In this document: in pieces, positions 1-8,800 of the stretch
Numbering within the stretch: position 1 is the first letter of the stretch
Layout of the letters: the number at the start of each line of letters is the position of its first letter
Assembly (NCBI GenBank): GCA_905209865.1
Contig: CAJLUP010000016.1
Coordinates: forward strand, 1 to 25,264
Source of the DNA: an uncultured Lachnospiraceae bacterium
GTDB lineage: Bacteria; Bacillota; Clostridia; Lachnospirales; Lachnospiraceae
Length of the DNA: 25,264 nucleotides
Direction: 5' to 3'
Position numbers and translations under genes: made by a program
The notes under the pieces: generated by a model
What the model was told of the DNA's origin: nothing
Databases searched by the model: none
Seen by the model: the letters and a program-made list of their open reading frames with translations, nothing else

Positions 1-1
1 A

Positions 2-349
2 AAGATGGTCGGAATGGATGCACTTTCTCCGACAGACCGTTTGAAAATGGAAGCTGCGAGATCGATCCGTGAAGACTTCCTTCATCAGAACTCTTTCCAT
101 GAAGTAGACACTTATACGTCTTTGAAGAAACAGCATATGATGATGAAGTTAGTGAATGCATTTTATGAAAAATCTGTTGAGGCGCTTGGAAAAGGGGCAT
201 CGCTTCAGAAGCTGATCTCAATGCCGGTTCGCGAACAGATTGGACGTTTCAAATATGTGAAGGAAGATGCGCTTGACACAGAATTTGCAAAAGTAGACGA
301 GGAATTAGGCGCTCAGATTGCCAACGCATTTGTAAAGGAGGACCGCTAA
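2..349 (+). CDS. ntpA: V-type ATPase catalytic subunit A, C-terminal end (partial)
   Basis: This is the C-terminal part of the catalytic A subunit of a V/A-type H+ or Na+ translocating ATPase; the frame is open at the window edge. The text VGMDALSPTDRLKMEAA, followed by IREDFLHQN and HEVDTYTS, matches the conserved C-terminal helical domain of A subunits. The nucleotide-binding domain lies outside the window. The ATG at base 5 is an internal methionine, not a start. The stop TAA abuts the ATG of subunit B, and the B ribosome site (AAGGAGG) lies inside the end of this gene, so the two are translationally coupled in one operon. Whether the enzyme pumps protons or sodium cannot be told from this piece. 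Confidence 0.95.
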   Translation, partial: KMVGMDALSPTDRLKMEAARSIREDFLHQNSFHEVDTYTSLKKQHMMMKLVNAFYEKSVEALGKGASLQKLISMPVREQIGRFKYVKEDALDTEFAKVDEELGAQIANAFVKEDR

Positions 350-1720
350 ATGCCGAAAGAGTATAGAACCATACAGGAAGTAGCCGGACCGCTGATGCTT
401 GTGCGCGGCGTAGAAGGCGTAACTTATGACGAGCTTGGAGAGATCGAGCTTGCAGGCGGAGAAACTAGAAGATGTAAAGTACTGGAAGTCAACGGAAGCG
501 ACGTGCTTGTTCAGTTGTTTGAAAGCGCGACAGGAATCAACCTTTCCAACAGTAAGGTGCGTTTCCTTGGAAGAAGCATGGAGCTTGGCGTATCAGAAGA
601 TATGCTTGGCCGTGTATTTGACGGACTTGGAAGACCGATCGATGACGGTCCGGAAATCTTGCCGGATGCCCGTATGGATATTAACGGTCTGCCGATGAAT
701 CCGGCGGCAAGATGTTATCCGGAAGAATTTATTCAGACAGGAGTTTCTGCTATTGACGGACTGAACACGCTTGTCCGTGGTCAGAAACTGCCGATCTTCT
801 CTGCATCAGGACTGCCTCATGCGCAGCTTGCGGCTCAGATCGCGAGACAGGCGAAAGTACTTGGCACAGATGAGAATTTTGCCGTAGTATTCGCTGCTAT
901 GGGTATTACGTTTGAGGAATCGAACTTCTTCGTGGAAAGTTTCCGAGAGACAGGAGCGCTTGACAGAACGGTTCTGTTTATCAATCTTGCAAATGACCCG
1001 GCGATCGAGCGTATCGCAACGCCGAAGATGGCGCTTACAGCCGCTGAATATCTTGCCTTTGAAAAAGAGATGCATGTACTTGTTATCCTGACAGATATTA
1101 CAAACTATGCAGATGCGCTTCGTGAAGTGTCCGCTGCCCGTAAAGAAGTACCGGGACGCCGCGGATATCCGGGATATATGTACACAGATCTGGCTTCTAT
1201 TTATGAAAGAGCAGGAAGACAGAACGGCAAGAAGGGAAGTATTACGATGATCCCGATCCTGACGATGCCGGAAGATGATAAAACACATCCGATCCCTGAC
1301 TTGACAGGATATATTACAGAAGGTCAGATCATCTTGAGCCGTGACCTTTACAGAAAAGGAGTAACACCTCCGATCGATGTCCTTCCATCCCTTTCCCGTC
1401 TGAAAGATAAAGGAATCGGAGAGGGCAAAACGAGAGCGGATCACTCGAATACGATGAACCAGCTTTTCTCTGCCTATGCGCGTGGAAAAGATGCGAAAGA
1501 GCTGATGGTTATTCTGGGAGAGGCTGCGCTGACGGAAATCGATTTAATGTATGCAAAATTCGCAGATGCTTTTGAGGCAGAATATGTATCGCAGGGATAT
1601 AATACAGACAGAAGTATTGAAGAAACGCTTGATATCGGCTGGAAATTGCTCAGGATGCTGCCAAGAACCGAATTGAAACGTATTGATGATAAATATTTGG
1701 ATCAGTATTACGCAGAGTAG
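350..1720 (+). CDS. ntpB: V-type ATPase non-catalytic subunit B
   Basis: Regulatory B subunit of the peripheral V1 head, which alternates with subunit A in the hexamer. Length (456 aa) is normal for the family. Visible marks are the N-terminal beta-barrel with EYRTIQEVAGPLMLVRGVEGV, the degenerate P-loop region around SASGLPHAQLAAQIARQA in place of a Walker A GKT, FAAMGITFEESNFF, and SLSRLKDKGIGEGKTRADH. Loss of the Walker A is normal for B subunits. It starts directly after the A-subunit stop, with AAGGAGG 8 bases upstream. It ends in TAG, the only standard gene in this window that does so, which matters for any amber-suppression idea about the GH29 gene at 15242. Confidence 0.97.
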   Translation: MPKEYRTIQEVAGPLMLVRGVEGVTYDELGEIELAGGETRRCKVLEVNGSDVLVQLFESATGINLSNSKVRFLGRSMELGVSEDMLGRVFDGLGRPIDDGPEILPDARMDINGLPMNPAARCYPEEFIQTGVSAIDGLNTLVRGQKLPIFSASGLPHAQLAAQIARQAKVLGTDENFAVVFAAMGITFEESNFFVESFRETGALDRTVLFINLANDPAIERIATPKMALTAAEYLAFEKEMHVLVILTDITNYADALREVSAARKEVPGRRGYPGYMYTDLASIYERAGRQNGKKGSITMIPILTMPEDDKTHPIPDLTGYITEGQIILSRDLYRKGVTPPIDVLPSLSRLKDKGIGEGKTRADHSNTMNQLFSAYARGKDAKELMVILGEAALTEIDLMYAKFADAFEAEYVSQGYNTDRSIEETLDIGWKLLRMLPRTELKRIDDKYLDQYYAE

Positions 1721-1761
1721 AACTTGTTTGTGCTGTGTAGCTGGGAAAAGGAGGTAGAATT

Positions 1762-2424
1762 TTGGCGGCAAAACAGGTGAATCCGACCAGAATGGAGTTG
1801 ACGCGGCTTAAGAAGAAGCGGATTACGGCAATTCGCGGTCACAAGCTTCTGAAAGATAAGCGTGATGAACTGATGCGTCAGTACCTTGATCTTGTGCGGG
1901 AAAACATGGAAGTGCGTAAAAAAGTGGAAGCGGGTATCCGTTCTGCAAATAAAAACTTCGTGATCGCGAAAGCGGGAATGTCAGAAGCGGCGCTTAATAC
2001 TGCGCTGATGGCGCCGAAGCAGGAAGTGAATTTGGAAGCCGGAGAGAAAAATGTTATGAGTGTAGATATTCCGACATTTCAGTATAAAACGAGAACTGCG
2101 GATGAAAATGATATTTATTCTTATGGCTTTGCCTTTACGTCAGGAGATTTGGACGGGGCGGTAAAATCACTTGCAGATGTACTTCCGGATATGATCCGTC
2201 TTGCTGAATGTGAGAAAGCCTGCCAGCTTATGGCGGCAGAGATCGAGAAGACGAGACGTCGCGTCAATGCCCTTGAGCATGTGATCATTCCGGAGACGGA
2301 ACAAAGTATAAAATATATTACGATGAAACTGGATGAGAACGAAAGAAGTACACAGATCCGTTTGATGAAAGTGAAGGATATGATGTTGGAAGAGACTCAT
2401 CATTACAGTGAAAAATCACAATGA
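1762..2424 (+). CDS. ntpD: V-type ATPase central stalk subunit D (TTG start)
   Basis: Subunit D forms the central rotor shaft that couples ATP hydrolysis in the A/B head to the membrane ring. The 220-residue protein shows the two long coiled-coil helices expected of the family. The N-terminal one includes VNPTRMELTRLKKKRITAI and GHKLLKDKRDELMRQ. The C-terminal one runs through AAEIEKTRRRVNALEHVIIP and DENERSTQIRLMKVKD. The start is TTG at 1762, chosen because AGGAGGT lies six bases upstream at 1749-1755 and because AAKQVNPTRMEL is the conserved family N-terminus; no better ATG exists. It follows subunit B by 41 bases. A strong terminator follows within 10 bases, so this is the last gene of the operon. 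Confidence 0.96.
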   Translation: MAAKQVNPTRMELTRLKKKRITAIRGHKLLKDKRDELMRQYLDLVRENMEVRKKVEAGIRSANKNFVIAKAGMSEAALNTALMAPKQEVNLEAGEKNVMSVDIPTFQYKTRTADENDIYSYGFAFTSGDLDGAVKSLADVLPDMIRLAECEKACQLMAAEIEKTRRRVNALEHVIIPETEQSIKYITMKLDENERSTQIRLMKVKDMMLEETHHYSEKSQ

Positions 2425-2430
2425 GATGAA

Positions 2431-2475
2431 GAGAAATCGGAGACGCTGAAGCGAATCCGGTTTCTCTTTATTTTG
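2431..2475 (+). terminator. Intrinsic terminator of the V-ATPase operon
   Basis: GAGAAATCGGA (2431-2441) pairs over all 11 positions, one of them G-U, with TCCGGTTTCTC (2456-2466). A T-rich tract, TTTATTTTG, follows. It starts 7 bases after the ntpD stop. Confidence 0.9.
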
Positions 2476-2502
2476 TAAAATATGTCAATGTTTTTGGATG
2501 AT

Positions 2503-2712
2503 ATGTATGTTATAGCAGCTCTGCTCACAGAGCGAGCATCAGTCTACGATCAATGAAAACATGCCTCTTCGGAGTTTATGGAAATGGTGCAGAATTATCA
2601 GCTCTCCCCTGTTTGAGAATCTTATAAAAAGGTGGTCCGAGAATACATGGAAAAAGGATTTTTTGCGAATGAAAAAATCGACAGAAGCTTTGGAGGTGTT
2701 GAAAATTCCTGA
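2503..2712 (+). pseudogene. Possible remnant of an unknown small gene with two in-frame TGA codons
   Basis: The 395-base gap between ntpD and the GH31 gene holds a frame that starts MYVIAALLTERASVYDQ and reads on through two TGA codons (2554-2556 and 2614-2616) as KHASSEFMEMVQNYQLSPV and then ESYKKVVREYMEKGFFANE, ending at TGA 2710-2712. The composition looks protein-like and changes little across the stops, which suggests decay of a short gene. I do not recognise the family. A competing frame (2561-2809) has no ribosome site and a poorer composition. This may be chance; it is recorded so that the stretch is not left blank. Confidence 0.2.
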
Positions 2713-2748
2713 AAAGAGTGATTGTAAGATGGGAAGAAATGTAAAAAA

Positions 2749-2772
2749 ATACAAATCAGGAATGATTTGTAT
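2749..2772. promoter_or_regulatory. Operator-like dyad upstream of the GH31 gene
   Basis: ATACAAATC and GATTTGTAT are perfect 9-bp inverted arms separated by six bases (AGGAAT). The dyad lies about 100 bases before the GH31 start and just upstream of where its -35 would fall. There is no T-tract, so it is unlikely to be a terminator. It is a good candidate binding site for a dimeric regulator of the glycosidase; which regulator is unknown. Confidence 0.5.
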
Positions 2773-2773
2773 A

Positions 2774-2802
2774 AATACATTTGTTGAAAATGATTATATA
2801 AT
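2774..2802 (+). promoter_or_regulatory. Probable weak promoter of the GH31 gene
   Basis: A perfect -10 hexamer, TATAAT, sits at 2797-2802 in a very A/T-rich stretch. At the right distance upstream (around 2774-2779) there is no good -35, only AATACA. A perfect -10 without a -35, next to the dyad at 2749-2772, would fit activator-dependent transcription. This is inferred from position only. Confidence 0.3.
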
Positions 2803-2870
2803 AAATTGATTAAAGGTAAAATTGATGATTTTTCACAATTTGCCTGGGGAAAAGGAGGAAAAAGAAAAAG

Positions 2871-5800
2871 ATGAAATGGACCAAGAAAATGAAAGGAGCA
2901 GGCAAGAGAGCAGCAGTAACTGTAACGGCGCTTGGCATGGTGCTTACAGCATTTCCGCCGATACCGGCGAAAGCCGCGGAAGAGTTTGCTGGTAAGCTGA
3001 CAAGCGTCGAGTCGGCAGAAAAGGGCAGCAAAGACAATATCGTTGTTGTAAAATTTAATGGCGGCGTTACGGCACAGCTTACGTTTCTTGAAGACGGGAT
3101 CTTCAGATATAACGTAGACCCAAGCGGGGAGTTCTCAGAGTATGCAACTGCAAAATCAAAGTCTCATGTCGGAAGAATTCAGCAGTATTCAGATGCGTCT
3201 TCAAACTATTCGCATCCGAAGGCTGATATTTCGGACAAAGACGGAAAGATCACAATCAAGAGTGGATCTGTTTCCGTTGAGTTTGACAAAGCTACAGCGA
3301 AGATGAAAGTTTTGAGCGGCGACACTGTCGTTATGGAAGAGAAAGAGGCGTTGTCTATTTCAAATTCTGCAACAGTACAGACTCTTAAGAAAAATGAGGG
3401 TGAGAACTTCTACGGCGGCGGTACGCAGAACGGAAGATTTGTACATACAGGCGAGTCGATCAATATTGCAAATGAAAGTAACTGGACAGATGGCGGAGTT
3501 GCATCTCCGAATCCGTTCTACTATACGACAAACGGATATGGTGTGTTGAGAAACACATTCGCAGATGGTAAATATGACTTTGGAAAGAGCGAAGGAGATA
3601 CTGTAACGGCAACTCACAAAGAAGGCGAACTTGACGCTTATTACTTTGTATCTGACGGAAAAAATGTGACAGAGAAAACACAGGAACTCTTAAGCGAATA
3701 TTACCATGTAACAGGTAATCCGGTGCTGCTTCCTGAATATGCATTCTATGAAGGACATCTGAATGCATACAACCGTGACTCCTGGTCAGATCAACCGGGC
3801 GGAAAGGGATGGACGATTAAAGGAAATGAGTCGTCTACAAGTGCAGGAACAACAACATATGAGAGTGGAATGTCTACAGGATATAAACCGCAGGACGGAA
3901 TGAATATCGAGTCTTTGAACGGTACGAAACCGACGGTCAGCATTGAAAAATATCCGAAAGTAGAAACTCCGTATAAGTATTCTGCAAGACAGGTGATTGA
4001 TGATTATATCAAGTATGATATGCCGCTCGGATACTTCCTTCCGAACGATGGATACGGCGCAGGATACGGACAGAACGGTTACGGTATGACAGGAGGAGTT
4101 AATGCAGACGGAAGCAGTTCTGCCGAGCGTTTGGCAGCAGTTGCAGCGAACGTACAGAATCTGAAAGAGTTTACAGAATATGCTAATAGTAAAGGTGTGG
4201 CTACAGGACTTTGGACACAGAGTTATCTGACACCGGACTCGAATTCGGGAACAGAGTGGCAGCTCCTTCGTGACTTCAAAAACGAAGTTGGAGTCGGCGG
4301 CGTTTCTACACTGAAAACAGACGTTGCTTGGGTTGGACATGGATATTCCATGCAGCTTGATGGTGTAAAGACGGCTTACGACATTGCTACAACAGAAGGA
4401 AAAGTACGTCCGAACATTATTTCCCTTGATGGATGGGCAGGATCTCAGCGTTACAGCGGTATCTGGACAGGCGACCAGTACGGCGGCGAGTGGGAATACA
4501 TCCGCTTCCACATTCCGACATATATTGGAACGTCTCTTAGCGGTAACCCGAACATAGGAAGTGATATGGACGGTATCTTTGGTGGAAATCAGCTGATCGC
4601 TACAAGAGATTATCAGTGGAAATCATTTACACCGCTTATGCTTAACATGGATGGCTGGGGAACTTATGCGAAGATGCCGTATGTATTCGGTGATCCGTAT
4701 ACAGGAATCAACCGTATGTATATGAAGACGAAAGCACAGCTCCTTCCGTACATCTACACAGGAGCGGCTTCAGCGGCTAACATTGATACAGGAAACGGAG
4801 ATACAGGACTGCCGCTTATTAGAGCGATGTTCCTTGAGTATCCGGAAGATACTTATGCAAGTTCAAAAGCAATGCAGTATCAGTACATGCTCGGTTCCGA
4901 TCTTCTTGTAGCTCCGATTTATAAGAATACGGCTGCTGACGATAAGGGAAATGATGTGAGAAATGACATCTACCTCCCGGATTCAAAAGAGGTTTGGATC
5001 GACTACTTTACAGGCGAGCAGTATCAGGGCGGACAGGTTCTTAATAACTTTGCAGCTCCGCTTTGGAAACTTCCTGTATTCGTGAAAAACGGCGCGATCA
5101 TTCCGATGTGGGAAGAAAACAATACACCGGATAAGATTGATAAAGCAAACCGCATCGTCGAATTCTGGCCGGATGGAAAATCATCTTATACCATGTTTGA
5201 AGACGACGGAAAATTCGTAGAGAATGATCTGAAAGAAGAAGGCGACTATGGAAAAGTTACAAAGACTTCTTACGGCGATCACGTATCTACAAAATATACG
5301 TCTGAAGTAAAAGACGGAACAGCAACACTTACTGCTGAGAAATCAACAGGAAACTATACAGGATACAAGAAAGATAAAAACACAACATTTGTTGTAAACG
5401 TATCTAAGAAACCTGCAAAAGTTACAGCCAAAAACGGAAACGATACATTAACGCTTGAAGAAGTAAATAGCAAAGCAGATTTTGATGCAAAGAAAGCAGA
5501 GGCAGGCAAAGCGGTTTACTTCTACGATGAGTCTCCGGCAATCGAGACATATGCATCCGAAGCTGAAACAGAGATCGCAAACCTTGTAAAAGATGTGAAG
5601 AGAACACCGAAGCTGTATGTGAAATTCGCACAGGCAGATGCAAAGAACGTTGCTCAGACATTAGTGCTTGAAGGATTTGAAAACGACGGAAAACTTCCGA
5701 AAGATCAGGTGAATAAGAACCTGCAAGTGCCGACTTTGGCGGAAAATGTGGAAGCGAAGACACCGACAAGCATTACAATGACATGGGATAAAGTTGCTGA

Positions 5801-8800
5801 CGCGACATCTTATGAACTGCTTATTGACGGAGTTGTGTTTGCTGTAGGAGATGTTCAGACTTATACACATACAGATCTTGGATATCACTCAGAGCACAAG
5901 TATAAAGTACGCTCAAGAAATGCAGAAGGATATTCTGAATGGAGTGAAGAAAAGACATTCCAGTCAGCAGAAGATCCGTGGAAAGACACTCCGACACCGC
6001 AGACGATCACATGGACAGGTGGAATTTATGGAAATCATAATGCGGACTTGGCATTCGACAGAACATTCCAGAAAAGTGACGGCGGTTTCCATTCAGACGG
6101 AAATGCGATCGGTCAGACGCTTACTGTAGATTACGGAAAAGCATACGAGATCGATAAGATCGAATATTACCCGCGTGATGATGCAGGCAACGGAACAGTT
6201 AAGAAGATGAAACTCGAGACAAGTCTTGACGGAATACACTGGTCAGAGGCGAAAGAGTACACATGGGAAGGAAATGCTGACACGAAAGTGATGGGTGATC
6301 TGAATTGTGGAGCCCGTTATATCCGCTTTACACCGCTTGAATCAGTTGGAAATTTCTTTGCAGCAAGCGAGATTAAAGTGTATAAGAAAGAAAATACGGG
6401 AGCGTTTGCTGTCGGAAGTACAAATAAAGCAGAGACAGTTAGTGACGGCGATTATACGAACATGAAAAACTATCTTGGCACATGTGAAAAAGATAGTCTG
6501 TTTGTAGATCAGATCAAGAGCCGTTACGGCGACATCAATATGAATAATATCTATGATGTATATGATTATGCTTTCACAATGTTCCAGTTAGACGGAGGAA
6601 CGAAGAAGACAGACAGCGTTTCAGGAGAAGCTATGCTTCTTGCAAGCAGTGCAAACGTGAAGAAGGGCGAGACGTTTACAATCGATGTTTACGCACAGAA
6701 TGTAGCAGGACTTAACGCATTCGGACAGGTGATCAACTATGATAAAAATAAAGTTGAGTTCGTCTCCTGCGAAGCATCACCGCTTCTTGCACAGATGGAA
6801 AATCTGACAGTGAATAAAGTATATGATGATGGAGCATATGTGAACCTTGCATATGCAAACCGCGGAGATAAGAACCTTTATGCCGGAAGTGATGTGCTTG
6901 CTACAATTACAATGAAGGCGAAAGACAATATTTCAACGGAAGACAAGAACGTGATCGACCTTTCTAAAGTAACACTCATCGGACCGAATTACAGCACGAT
7001 CGAGTCAGAGGTTAACACAGATGTTGCGATTCCGGACGTTCCGGCAACAGAGAAGAAATTCGCTCAGAATGATTTCAACATTACAATGACAAATGAGAAA
7101 CTCACAGAAGATAGCGCAGATGATCCGAATGTAAATAAACTGATCCAGCAGAATAATTACAATGGACTGTTTGATGGAACATTCGGGCGTGATTTTGAGT
7201 TTAAGTGGGACATTTCATCCAACCATGTAGACGGAAAGCTTCCGGACTACATCATCCTTCCGACAACAATGCATCTTGCATTAAAGAATCCGGAAGCATT
7301 GAACAAAGTAGTCGTATCGAATGCAAATGAAGGAAACGGTTACTTGAATAAAGTATCTGCAAAACTGATCTATACAGATGATACATCATCAGACGAGATC
7401 AAGTTTGAAACAAAACAGGAGAAATATACATTTGAATTTACAGGAGACAAGGCGGTAAAAGAAGTTCAGATTACATTCTTAGATGCAAAATCAACAAGTG
7501 ATGTGAAGAACATGCTCACACTTGCAGAACTTGAACTGTCTAATACGTCAAACATACCGGTTACAGGAATTACGGCAGATCCGAATAATGGGACAGAGAT
7601 GTATGTCGGAACACTGGCAGACATCAATGCAACAGTTCAGCCGGACAATGCAACAAACAAATTCTTTACAGCAGAAAGCTCAAATGAAGATGTTGTGAAG
7701 ATCCTTACACTGGCAGATGAAAACGGCTATCCGGTTTACAAAGCGAGAGCGATGAAAGAAGGAAAGAGCACGATCACACTGGCAGCGGCAGGAAACAAAG
7801 ATGTAAAAGCAACTTACGAAATTACAGTAAAAGCAGGTGTTGATATTTCAGGACTGAATGAGGCGCTTGCAAAAGCTCGTAATTATCAGCCGTCTGTTTA
7901 TACAGAAGAAAGCTATGCCCCGCTGAAAGCGGCAGTAGAAGCGGCAGAAGCGCTCCTTCAGGGCGAATATACGAAGAATCAGGTACTTGGAGCACAGACA
8001 GCAATTTACGATGCAATCGACGGTCTTGCATTCCGTCCGGTTGATGAAAGCACACTGCTTGACTCAAAAGGAATTAAAGTAACGGCAACAAGTGAATGTG
8101 ACCCGGATACACTTGAAGACGGACTTGCAACGAATGTGCTTGACGGAAACGAGGAGAACTACTGGCATACAGATTACAACAAACATAAACTTCCGCAGAG
8201 CCTGAACTTCGATCTTGGCGGAATGTACAATCTGACAGATATTACGTTCCTTGCTCGTCAGGGAACGACAAACGGAGATATCATGAAAGCTGAGATCTTC
8301 GTAGGAAGTGAAAAAGATAACCTTACATCTGTAGGAGTATTTGAGTTTGATCATGATGGAAACAATGTTCTTCTGAACAGAGACCAGTACCAGCAGACTG
8401 CATTCGTATCAAGCGATGTAAGATATGTAGAGTTTAAAGTTCTTGAAGCAGAGAAGCAGAACAGATGGGCAAGTATGGCAGAGATCCGTTTCTACGGAAA
8501 GAGCACAACAGCAGATCTGAAAGCGCTCTATGACAGCTATGTGGAAGAAAACTTGAATAAAGCGGACTACACAGCAGATTCATGGGTAGTATACGAAGCG
8601 AAGATGGATGAAGCGAAAGCTCTCATCGAAGCGAAAGATACAACAAACGCAGCAGCAGGCGAGGCTTTGACAGCATTACAGACAGCACATAACGCACTCG
8701 CGAAAAATGAGACTCCGACACCGGGCGAAGTGGATAAAACAGCGTTAAAGGCACTTTGCGATCAGGCAGATGCATTGAAGGGTGAGGATTATACAGCGGA

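Noticed and set aside
806..1444. Long minus-strand open frame inside ntpB
   Set aside because: It is antisense to a well conserved gene, is rich in Cys, Arg and Ile as expected from a reversed coding strand, and has no start signals.
3786..4511. Minus-strand frame of 241 codons in the GH31 gene
   Set aside because: Composition (many Cys, Ser, Arg) is that of a shadow frame; the plus strand carries the conserved catalytic motifs.
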